Position numbers and translations under genes: made by a program. A stretch of 16,823 nt of DNA from positions 1 through 16,823 of the forward strand of contig LT642476.1 of NCBI GenBank assembly GCA_900128585.1, read 5' to 3'. Position 1 is the first letter of the stretch, and each line of letters begins with the position of its first letter. The stretch is from Stramenopiles sp. TOSAG23-3. Lineage: Eukaryota > Sar. Under the pieces are notes generated by a model, which did no database searches, was not told where the DNA came from, and worked only from the letters and a program-made list of their open reading frames with translations. Shown here one piece after another: positions 10,150 to 16,823 of this stretch.

Positions 10150-10192
10150 CAAATTGTTTTAAAGTTTTCAGCGTGAGTTACTTCGTTCCGCT

Positions 10193-13100
10193 TCATTGCA
10201 CCAAACAGGATGCGCTTTTCTTCGCATCCTGTAGCTGTTTCTTTAACTCTTCGATTTCATTCACAAGGTCTTCTTTGTCCTTGGACGCCCCCTTACTCTC
10301 CAACTCAGCAAGGCGCGTTTCAGCTTCTTTTCTGACATTTTTCTCTTTTTCTAGCTCTTGGACCAGCTCCTGGGTGGTCATGTTTGAGTATGACTTTTCG
10401 CCGTCTGCAGTGGCACCAACACTGTACATGATTTCATCGGGAGATCCCCACACCTCTATCTCAAACGGTTCGTCCTTGACGTAGCCTATAAATTCCTCGG
10501 TGATTTCCACCTGGACGGTCTCTGTGAAGTTAAAATGCGGCGCCATTGATTTTCCGCTCGATGGGGGTATTTCGATGAGCTTGTTCTCAAAAAAGGAATA
10601 CCGCAGGAAGACACTGTTGCTCAGCTGGTGGGGAATCCCTTTGGCCCCAACCATCCGAATCTCTAATTCAAGCAGCTCACCACCGTACTGCTCTAATTCA
10701 TGTTCTTCGTAATCGTCGACCAATGACTTGTTTCCCACTTTCAATGGGATCATCTCACAGAGCAGCTCGCCTTGCTGCTTTCCTTTGAAGTCAATGACTG
10801 GGGTCCCCTCTTCGATCTCTAACAAGAAGCTGAGGGAATCCATGTAAATCAAGGCCTTCCCGATCAGTTGGGGCTCGGGGGGGTCCCAGAATGGGTCGTT
10901 CTCTGGACTGTAAGCTTCGGCCAAAAGGCTTAATTCGCGACTGTAGACGTCTGCAAACGCGTTGTACATGTCTCGCATAATGTACAAGCGATTGTCGAAT
11001 TTGGCCATTTCCCACACCACGGCCGGCTGCCGATGGTCCGTAAACTCGACGTTGATGCCTATGTTCGAATCGAGTATGCTTACGGAAGATTTCGTTTTGG
11101 ACACGGCGCGGGACTTGTTCGGCGACCCGGTCATGTCGGATGCCAGCAGTTTGATGGAGAACGCAATCGGTTTAGAGAGCTCCTCCGCGATTGCGTTTGC
11201 CTCGTTGATTTTGGGGATCGCCGCAATGAGCTGTTCGTCCAGCTTCTGCCGGTCTCGCCGTTCCTTTTCCTTCGCCCTTTTCTCTTCACCGGTAATTTCA
11301 ATTTGCTTCCTGAGCTTTTCTTCCATCTGCTTTTGCCGTTCTTCGATCTGTCGCTTTTGGCGCTCGTACTCTAGCTTGCTCGCTTTGATTTTATTCCGAA
11401 GCTTTGTATCCTCCTCTTGCAGCTTTTGGCGCTCCTCTTCCGATTTGGACGCTTGGAGAAGCGCCTCTTCGCGCATTGCTAAATCTTCTTCCATTTGCTT
11501 TTGCTGCATTTCGAACAGTTTTCTTTGTTCCTGTTTTTCGCCCGCCATCTTTTCTTTCTCAATCTCCATGCTTCGCTCCAAGCTGGCCATCTTTGCTTCC
11601 ATAGCCTTTGCCTCCCTTTCGGCAGTCTCACGAGCGGCTCGTTCTCCCGCCGTCAAGGTCTCCATTAGCTTTTCGTTCATTTCGCGCATCGCAAACGCGT
11701 AGTCGTACATGGCCGTTTCTTCGTCCACTTTTGATTTTTCCGCCTTGTCGGGGTCTACGAAACGAAAGATGTGGTTGTTTCCTATTACCAACCGGTCGTT
11801 GTGGTTCAGTTCCGAGCTTCCGCTAATGCGATGCCCGTTCACAATGACTTTGGCAGTATCCGTCATCGTCATGATTATGACTTTCCCATCCGTGTTCATC
11901 ACCTTGGCGTGCTCCTTTTCGATCGACAGCCCCGTCAGTACGACGTCCTGTTTTGCCGCGGCGTCCTTTCGGCCGATCAAGGATTGTCCCTGCCTTAGAA
12001 GGTACAGGACTACCCCGCTCATCAGCGGGTCTTCGTTTAAATTTAAAATGTGGGGGCATTTTTCGGCCTCCTTCTTCAGCCGTTCTTTCTCTTGCCCTTG
12101 CACGACCCCGGCCTTTTGCAACTGCTCGATCTGGGCCTGCGCCATTACCTGCGCCTCCTTCAAGCGATCCTCCCAGCTCTGCTCTTGCTCGTTCAAGGCC
12201 TTCATCTTCTCTTGCATTTCCTGACGCAGCTCCTCCATTTCCGCTTTGTGCTTCGTGTCGTATTCCCCCTTGAGTTTTTGTTCTTCCTCTTTCGACATGC
12301 CTTTGGTGATGACGGGGGCCTGGGCTGGTTGCATGGAGCCCCGTCGGTCTCCCCCCTGCTCGGCAAGCATTTTTCGGAGCGCTTCAATCTCTTCCTTCAT
12401 TCCGCGCACAAGCTTCTCCGTCGGGTCTTCGTTCACGATTGCCTTGTTCTTGATCTGCTTCGCACGGTCGGCGTACATCAGCGTGCCCACGGTCTCCTTG
12501 TAGTTCACGTCGGCCGGGCTGATGGCCGCTATCATGATCGTCTTTGAGTTTCCGCCGAGGGAATTCTTCAGCAGCATCGTCAGCGTGGAGTCGCGGTAGG
12601 GCACCTTCACCTTGGACTTTTTCCCGCCCTTTGCCTGCTTGGCCAAGGCGTTGATCACGTTCCCCAGCGCGGACAGGGACTTGTTGATGTTCGCCCCCTC
12701 CTTCAGGCGGTCCCCGGTCGCCCCCGTCGCGCTTGCACGCTCGCTTCCAGCCAGGTCGATGAGATTTATGTTGGCCACCTTTGCGGTTTTTTTCTTCGTG
12801 TCCGGGTTCACTTTGATCTGGCTGAACGTGACGCAGAAGACGGTGTGGGCGCGGGAGCTGGTGGCATTCATGTTCGTCGAGGCGACCGTGCGCGCGGCAC
12901 TCCCCCGCTCCATCCACGCCTCCACTTGCTGGTACGTGCTGACTGCGTTCTCAGACAGGTTCCCAACGTACGTCCCTTTCTTCGGGTGCGTTCGAACCTT
13001 TAGCCCCCCTTTCGGCGGGGGGGTGGAGCTGAACAGGTCTCGGATCTTCTCATTGTAAATCTCCATCATGGACACCTTCACGTGGAACTCGATCCCATCT

Positions 13101-13492
13101 GTGCTATTCCCTTCGATGCGCTGAAACATTTCCGTCATTGCCTTCGGGATGATTCCTTTGTCCTCCCCGTACCCCATCATACTGTAGGACTTCCCCGCCC
13201 CCGTTTGCCCGTACGCAAACAGGCAGCAATTGAACCCGTTCCAGGCGTTCTCCAAGACCCCGCGCCCAAGGTCGTTGTAAACGGTATCGTTGGACGCGTA
13301 GTTACCCGCGTCCTTGTCCACGAAGCTGTTGTAACTGTAATCGAATGTGTAAGGCTTCTTTTTCCCAGTCTCTGGGTCCCTAACAATCGTCTGAGCGCCG
13401 TTCATTTCTACGATGCACTTTGCCCCCCTGTCCTTTTCGTACCCGGCAAAGGGCCGAACCCTGACTGCTACCTTCACGCCCTCGTCTGCCAT
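10193..13492 (-). CDS. Kinesin-3 family motor with FHA domain and C-terminal CaaX box
   Basis: This is a plus-end-type microtubule motor of 1099 aa with an intact N-terminal motor domain. The start is the ATG at 13492 (MADEGVKVAVRVRPF); the frame is open 9 nt further, but without an ATG. Motor landmarks: P-loop GQTGAGKS 95-102, MMGYGEDKGIIP, switch I NATSSRAH 209-216, switch II DLAGSERA 246-253, a lysine-rich K-loop (KGGKKSKVK, about 288-296) and the NKAIVNEDP neck. The K-loop, MMG signature and FHA domain (about 480-580, LIGR...EHAKV...VNG) place it in kinesin-3. Next come a long charged coiled coil (about 600-765), the DPFWDPPEP stalk region typical of KIF1/KIF13-like tails (866-917), a C2-like beta domain (about 939-1018) and a terminal coiled coil (about 1040-1090). 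There is no PH, PX or CAP-Gly domain. It ends in Cys-Leu-Val-Gln, a CaaX prenylation box. Role: vesicle transport (family knowledge). Confidence 0.95.
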   Translation of the reverse strand: MADEGVKVAVRVRPFAGYEKDRGAKCIVEMNGAQTIVRDPETGKKKPYTFDYSYNSFVDKDAGNYASNDTVYNDLGRGVLENAWNGFNCCLFAYGQTGAGKSYSMMGYGEDKGIIPKAMTEMFQRIEGNSTDGIEFHVKVSMMEIYNEKIRDLFSSTPPPKGGLKVRTHPKKGTYVGNLSENAVSTYQQVEAWMERGSAARTVASTNMNATSSRAHTVFCVTFSQIKVNPDTKKKTAKVANINLIDLAGSERASATGATGDRLKEGANINKSLSALGNVINALAKQAKGGKKSKVKVPYRDSTLTMLLKNSLGGNSKTIMIAAISPADVNYKETVGTLMYADRAKQIKNKAIVNEDPTEKLVRGMKEEIEALRKMLAEQGGDRRGSMQPAQAPVITKGMSKEEEQKLKGEYDTKHKAEMEELRQEMQEKMKALNEQEQSWEDRLKEAQVMAQAQIEQLQKAGVVQGQEKERLKKEAEKCPHILNLNEDPLMSGVVLYLLRQGQSLIGRKDAAAKQDVVLTGLSIEKEHAKVMNTDGKVIIMTMTDTAKVIVNGHRISGSSELNHNDRLVIGNNHIFRFVDPDKAEKSKVDEETAMYDYAFAMREMNEKLMETLTAGERAARETAEREAKAMEAKMASLERSMEIEKEKMAGEKQEQRKLFEMQQKQMEEDLAMREEALLQASKSEEERQKLQEEDTKLRNKIKASKLEYERQKRQIEERQKQMEEKLRKQIEITGEEKRAKEKERRDRQKLDEQLIAAIPKINEANAIAEELSKPIAFSIKLLASDMTGSPNKSRAVSKTKSSVSILDSNIGINVEFTDHRQPAVVWEMAKFDNRLYIMRDMYNAFADVYSRELSLLAEAYSPENDPFWDPPEPQLIGKALIYMDSLSFLLEIEEGTPVIDFKGKQQGELLCEMIPLKVGNKSLVDDYEEHELEQYGGELLELEIRMVGAKGIPHQLSNSVFLRYSFFENKLIEIPPSSGKSMAPHFNFTETVQVEITEEFIGYVKDEPFEIEVWGSPDEIMYSVGATADGEKSYSNMTTQELVQELEKEKNVRKEAETRLAELESKGASKDKEDLVNEIEELKKQLQDAKKSASCLVQ

Positions 13493-13510
13493 CAAAGTCA
13501 ATCAGTGCAA

Positions 13511-13546
13511 ATGGATGGATGGATGGATGGATGGATGGGTGGATGG
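13511..13546. repeat. (ATGG)9 tetranucleotide repeat in the kinesin 5' leader
   Basis: Nine ATGG units, one of them changed to GTGG, begin 18 bp upstream of the kinesin start codon. On the kinesin sense strand this reads as CCAT repeats, so it probably lies in the 5' UTR and could vary in length between strains. Confidence 0.95.
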
Positions 13547-13556
13547 AATACGATAT

Positions 13557-13565
13557 AAACCCTAA
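13557..13565. promoter_or_regulatory. Telo-box-like AAACCCTAA near the kinesin start
   Basis: AAACCCTAA lies about 65 bp upstream of the kinesin ATG; AACCCTAA recurs at 13977-13984 in the same divergent spacer. In plants this motif is a known promoter element (telo-box). Its use in this organism is unproven. Confidence 0.3.
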
Positions 13566-14003
13566 ATTGCACCGCACTTTAAATGGAGTGAGAATCAAGG
13601 AGAATAACAAAATCCCTGCCGTTGTCCTCTTCGCGTGTTTCTACCAGCCTATACCGGGAAACAAACTACCTCCAACGATATCATAAATTACAAGCACAAC
13701 TACTAGCAATAATCCCCAAATAGTAATTATTATAAAATAATAATATTATTATTTGTGTTGGGGGGAGAGGGGGGGGGATGGATGATGATGATGAAAGAAC
13801 ATAAAAATAACAGCGAAGAAAGAACGACAAAAGAAGTGGATGGGATATATATAGTCTGTATCGACTTACAGAGTCTGATGATATAGCATAGCAATAGAGA
13901 GGTAATATAATTTTTATTTAAAATATATGATACAAACGTTACACTTTTTCACTTCTCGAATTCACTCATCGAAATTAACCCTAATGTTAAATCTAATTAT
14001 TAG

Positions 14004-14161
14004 AAGAGGAAGGAAGAAAAGGAAGGAAGAACAGAAAGAACAGGAAGAAGAAAGAAAAGGAAAGAAGAAAAGGAAGAAAGAAGAAAAGGAAGAAAGAAGA
14101 AAAGGAAGGAAGAGAAGAATGAAGAGAAGAGAACGAAGAAGAAAGAGAAGGAATGAAGGAA
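14004..14161. repeat. Polypurine GGAAGAAA block
   Basis: About 158 bp are almost purely A and G on the plus strand, built of GGAAG, AAGAA and GAAAAGG units, with rare pyrimidines near both ends. It is a low-complexity tract; the charged or Ser/Phe-rich reading frames across it are not genes. Confidence 0.9.
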
Positions 14162-14894
14162 TGGTATAACTGATACACAATAATTTATATATAGAAATAA
14201 CACAATTAGTAAATGTACATAAATTTATTTATATATTGAGATCCTATTGTAGCTATATCTATTAATACAAAATAAAAGTATAAATTGTATTTAAATTATA
14301 GGCATTTATGATCTATGTTTACTTATAATAATAGTCGTTCTCTCTTTCTATATTTTATTTACTTCTACAGCCAAGCCTTGCCTATTTAGTGTGCGTACAG
14401 TGTACATGGTATATAATTATTATTATGGAAGACTATGTAACGTTTGTTAAAATGTGCAGGAGTTGTAATTATTTATTATTTTAATTATACTTTTTTAAAT
14501 AGAGAAAGAGCTAGACCGACTGTAAAAAAGAAGAAAAAGAAGAAAGAGGATGATTCCATTCTATTCAATGGTTTAATATAAATTACGAATAGAGTTCTTG
14601 GCCACACTTCCTAGTCTCCATACTGTACATAGAGAATGTACAGGAATTAGTACATATATTCGTATACAATAAACTACAATAAACAATATATTCATAGTCA
14701 AAAGGAATCCGTTGCTTATAAAATATTTACAATATAAGAATAATAATATAACATGTATACAGTATGAAGAGATTTCGAGATAATAATAATAATAAATATC
14801 GATGATCTTCCTTTTCTTCTTTCGTTCTTCTTCCTAAAAAATTAATAAAATTACGTATGTGTAATTTAGATGGCACTTGCATTTTGTATATGTC

Positions 14895-15002
14895 ATGATG
14901 AAAAGGAAGATGTATATATCTTTCAACGATTTCCTTGTTGTTCTTCCGTGCATTATCATTGCCGCTTGTGTGCTTGCTATTTTGTGCAACTGGTTCTTTT
15001 GA
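14895..15002 (+). CDS. Short upstream ORF encoding a 35-aa hydrophobic peptide
   Basis: An ATG-ATG start runs to TGA through 35 codons: a basic head (MMKRKMY) followed by a strongly hydrophobic segment, about residues 14-31 (LVVLPCIIIAACVLAILC), that would span a membrane. It ends 102 nt before the EF-hand start codon and sits in the GC-richer end of the spacer, so it may be a uORF in that gene's leader. It could equally be chance in a T-rich region. I know no homologue. Confidence 0.25.
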   Translation: MMKRKMYISFNDFLVVLPCIIIAACVLAILCNWFF

Positions 15003-15104
15003 AGGACTGACGGACGGGGCACAGACTCATTGGGATATATTACGACGCGCGGACGATTGGCTGTATACAGGCAGGTATATACGTACACATATATATATAA
15101 ATAA

Positions 15105-16169
15105 ATGGGTGGGGCGTGCGCTTCGACGTTTGCGCCCAAGGCTGCGAAGGAGGCGACGGCGCAGCAGATTTTAGGGCTCTTTCCAGAAGACAAGCCCGGG
15201 CAGGACAAGGAGGCGGCGGACAAGATTGCGAGGTTGCACCTATCGCTTCGAGATGTGGAGAATCTATTTCAGGTATACAATGTCATAGACGTGGACAGGA
15301 ATTACTTGGTAGACATTGAGGAATTCATCAAATACTTTCATCTAGAAAAATCCAACTTTGTGATCCGGGTGTTCTCCCTCATGGACGAGGACAGCTCCGG
15401 GGAAATCGACTTTGCAGAATTTGCGCTCTGCATATGGAACTACTGCAGCTTTGACATGTCCTCGCTCGCGAGGTTCGCGTTCGACCTCTTCGACGCCGAC
15501 AGCGATGGGGAGCTCAACAACACTGAAATCACGGCAATGATCAAGGAAGTGTACGGGGACGCATACGAGGGGAACCAACAACTGAACAGACTCCTTGAGT
15601 CCTACGTAGGCAACCGGGACGATCGGGATGTCATAGGTTGGCAGACCTTTCTAGGGTGGGCCAGAAAGACCCCGGTAATCCTCTTCCCCGCGTTCAAGAT
15701 GCAACAAATGCTGCGCAAGGGTGTGCTTGGGGAGAAGTTTTGGAAAAAGGAGAACGAGAAGCGCATGAAGTGGGGCATGAGAGTGGGGAAAAGCGTCTCC
15801 ATCTTCGATCTGCTCGATGACAACACCGACGTTGACGCCATGCTCAACGACCAGGACGCATTTGCGAAGCGAATGTCGACCTGGCAGCAAAACATGAACC
15901 CGGACGGGTCCGTTGGGCACACGAAAAAAGACAGGAAGAAGAAACGGGCGACCGTTGCCCTTGTCCCGAAAACGGGGAACTATGCGAACCGATCCCCGAA
16001 CAGTGCCGTTGTCATCAGCGAGAAGAATGCAAAAAAGGAGGAACTTCCTGCCGTGGTAGAAGAGGCCGCACCAATAGCAGAGGACACCAAGCCAGAAGCA
16101 GACCCGGCAAAACCAGAAGAAACTGAAACAGCGGAGAAGGCGGCAGAGGAACCGAAGGAAGAAGAATAA
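15105..16169 (+). CDS. N-terminally acylated EF-hand calcium-binding protein
   Basis: This 354-aa calcium sensor is likely tethered to membranes. It begins MGGACAS: Gly2 is a candidate for N-myristoylation and Cys5 for palmitoylation, which also supports this ATG as the start. Three EF-hand loops are visible: DVDRNYLVDIEE (62-73; Tyr in place of the usual Gly at loop position 6), DEDSSGEIDFAE (94-105) and DADSDGELNNTE (130-141), the last two canonical. A fourth, degenerate hand may lie near 169-182. The layout resembles the calcineurin B/CBL-like superfamily. However, there is a long extra C-terminal half: a charged helical stretch (200-225), a basic patch KKDRKKKR (274-281) and an acidic Glu/Ala/Pro-rich tail (310-354). 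No kinase or phosphatase domain is attached, so it probably acts on partners. TATATATATAA lies immediately before the start codon. Confidence 0.9.
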   Translation: MGGACASTFAPKAAKEATAQQILGLFPEDKPGQDKEAADKIARLHLSLRDVENLFQVYNVIDVDRNYLVDIEEFIKYFHLEKSNFVIRVFSLMDEDSSGEIDFAEFALCIWNYCSFDMSSLARFAFDLFDADSDGELNNTEITAMIKEVYGDAYEGNQQLNRLLESYVGNRDDRDVIGWQTFLGWARKTPVILFPAFKMQQMLRKGVLGEKFWKKENEKRMKWGMRVGKSVSIFDLLDDNTDVDAMLNDQDAFAKRMSTWQQNMNPDGSVGHTKKDRKKKRATVALVPKTGNYANRSPNSAVVISEKNAKKEELPAVVEEAAPIAEDTKPEADPAKPEETETAEKAAEEPKEEE

Positions 16170-16188
16170 AATATTATTTTTTAATAAA
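16165..16188 (+). terminator. Possible poly(A) signals of the EF-hand gene
   Basis: AATAAA overlaps the stop codon (16165-16170) and recurs at 16183-16188; another lies at 16386-16391 in a less AT-rich patch. The last would give a 3' UTR of about 230 nt. Which one is used cannot be told from sequence. Confidence 0.35.
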
Positions 16189-16418
16189 AAATAGAAGATT
16201 TTTCCATCATCATATATCATTCATATAGCTTATTGTATTTATTAATAAATATATATAATTAAAAACATCTCCTTTATATTTAGTATAATAATGTCATTAT
16301 GTAATATTAATAATACAGGCCAATATTATAGTCATCTCTATTTTACATTTAAAATACTGTGTGGTCTGTGGTGGTGCCGCCATGCAATAAAATTCTTGCT
16401 CCTTTTAGGAGGTTAGGA

Positions 16419-16438
16419 GGGGGAGGGGAGGGGAGGGG
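16419..16438 (+). other. G-quadruplex motif
   Basis: The run pattern is G5-A-G4-A-G4-A-G4 with single-A loops, the tightest class of potential intramolecular G-quadruplex. It is followed by CTCTCCTCCC, which could pair with part of it as a competing hairpin. Confidence 0.85.
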
Positions 16439-16614
16439 CTCTCCTCCCAGCAGATAAAGAAGAAGAAAGAAGAAGAAAGAAGAAAAAAGAAGAAGAAAAT
16501 AATTATAATCTTTAAAACCAGCATAGCATATTATATATAAGTAATTACTGAGAGAGTAAAATTTCCTTGTTATACTCGTAATTTAGAGGTTTATTGATTC
16601 ATTTTTTTTTGCAT

Positions 16615-16823
16615 CTCTTCTTCTTTTTTTCTTCTTCTCGTCTTCTTCTTCTTCTTCTTCTTCTTCTTCTTCTCTTTTCTTCTGGCCAGATTAGGCTTCC
16701 CATAGTTGCCGATATCCTCTTCTTTCTTCCTCTTCTCTCTTCTTTCTTCCTCTTCTTTTTTTTTCATCTCTCTTCTTCTCTTTTTTCTTCTTCTATCTTC
16801 TTCTTCTTATTTATTATTTTTTT
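16615..16823. repeat. TTC-rich microsatellite tract at the window end
   Basis: A (TTC)n run with TTTTC and CTC interruptions continues to the last base, broken only near 16684-16720. It is the same class as the array at 1369-1628. Confidence 0.9.

Larger units (their letters stand above)
9693..10192. other. Convergent AT-rich spacer
   Basis: This 500-bp spacer separates the 3' ends of the protease gene (+) and the kinesin gene (-). No open coding region is supported. On the minus strand AATAAA occurs at 10144-10149 (44 nt past the kinesin stop) and 10103-10108, both suitable as kinesin poly(A) signals. The centre holds diverged direct repeats, listed separately. Confidence 0.7.
13493..15104. 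other. Divergent 1.6-kb spacer between kinesin and EF-hand genes
   Basis: Both flanking genes are read outward, so their promoters should lie here. The spacer is AT-rich, with a G-rich patch at 13760-13777 followed by GAT repeats, a polypurine block at 14004-14161, and several TGTACA palindromes (14214, 14401, 14624, 14638). The last 200 bp (about 14900-15080) are richer in GC, as expected of a transcribed leader, and contain a short upstream ORF. I see no tRNA or other RNA gene. Confidence 0.7.
16170..16823. other. AT-rich 3' spacer with low-complexity tracts
   Basis: No gene is supported. The stretch holds AT-rich DNA, a short GC-richer patch (about 16360-16450) with a G-run array, a purine tract at 16452-16499 and a TTC-rich tract from about 16615 to the window end. 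The patch at 16684-16720 (GGCCAGATTAGGCTTCCC...) is the only complex sequence inside the last tract. Confidence 0.7.

Noticed and set aside
10962-11702. 246-aa plus-strand Ser/Phe-rich frame
   Set aside because: It is antisense to the kinesin coiled coil; Ser/Phe bias comes from reverse reading of Glu/Lys/Arg codons.
14200-14650. TGTACATA sites (14214, 14624) as Pumilio binding motifs
   Set aside because: No transcript is known to cross them, and such strings are frequent in AT-rich DNA.
14935-15174. Plus-strand frame with a signal-peptide-like start (LPLVCLLFCATG)
   Set aside because: It begins with TTG, has no ATG, runs into the EF-hand gene in another frame, and ends in an Arg-rich shadow of that gene.
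16375-16389. GCCGCCATG, a perfect Kozak-type start context
   Set aside because: The frame stops after two codons (ATG CAA TAA); no exon is evident.

Overview
The window is nuclear DNA from a eukaryote, most likely a unicellular protist. It holds long coding blocks of roughly balanced base composition, set in very AT-rich spacers full of GAA/TTC microsatellites and homopolymers. The gene content is purely eukaryotic: a kinesin-3 motor, a ubiquitin-specific protease, an EF-hand protein and a secreted glycoprotein. All four genes read through with the standard code (TAA and TGA stops), and only one intron is visible. A stramenopile/rhizarian-type (SAR) protist is a guess from domain content; nothing here identifies the species.

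Layout. (1) 369-1247 (+): a small secreted, Cys-rich, probably N-glycosylated protein of unknown family. (2) 1248-1988: spacer with a long (TTC)n tract and a facing purine tract. (3) 1989-9692 (+): a two-exon gene with a 69-nt intron at 2037-2105, encoding a giant (about 2544 aa) ubiquitin-specific protease. It carries a RanBP2-type zinc finger, a LamG domain, a possible lectin-like fold, two UBA-like domains and a C-terminal UIM. The USP catalytic domain is split in the fingers by roughly 690 residues that carry MABP-type repeats. (4) 9693-10192: convergent spacer with diverged direct repeats ending in CCCTAA. (5) 10193-13492 (-): a kinesin-3 motor with FHA, KIF1/KIF13-like stalk and C2-like regions. 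It has no visible PH or PX domain and ends in a CaaX prenylation box. (6) 13493-15104: 1.6 kb divergent spacer with a GGAT repeat, a telo-box-like motif, a polypurine block and a 35-codon upstream ORF. (7) 15105-16169 (+): an N-terminally acylated EF-hand protein. (8) 16170-16823: spacer with a G-quadruplex motif and a further TTC tract.

The genes do not form an operon. Two themes recur: ubiquitin recognition and removal, in one very large scaffold-like protease, and lipid anchoring, with predicted prenylation of the kinesin and myristoylation/palmitoylation of the EF-hand protein. The strongest candidates for something undescribed are the domain architecture of the protease (a MABP array nested inside a USP fold, and an altered Cys box) and the CaaX-ended kinesin-3.
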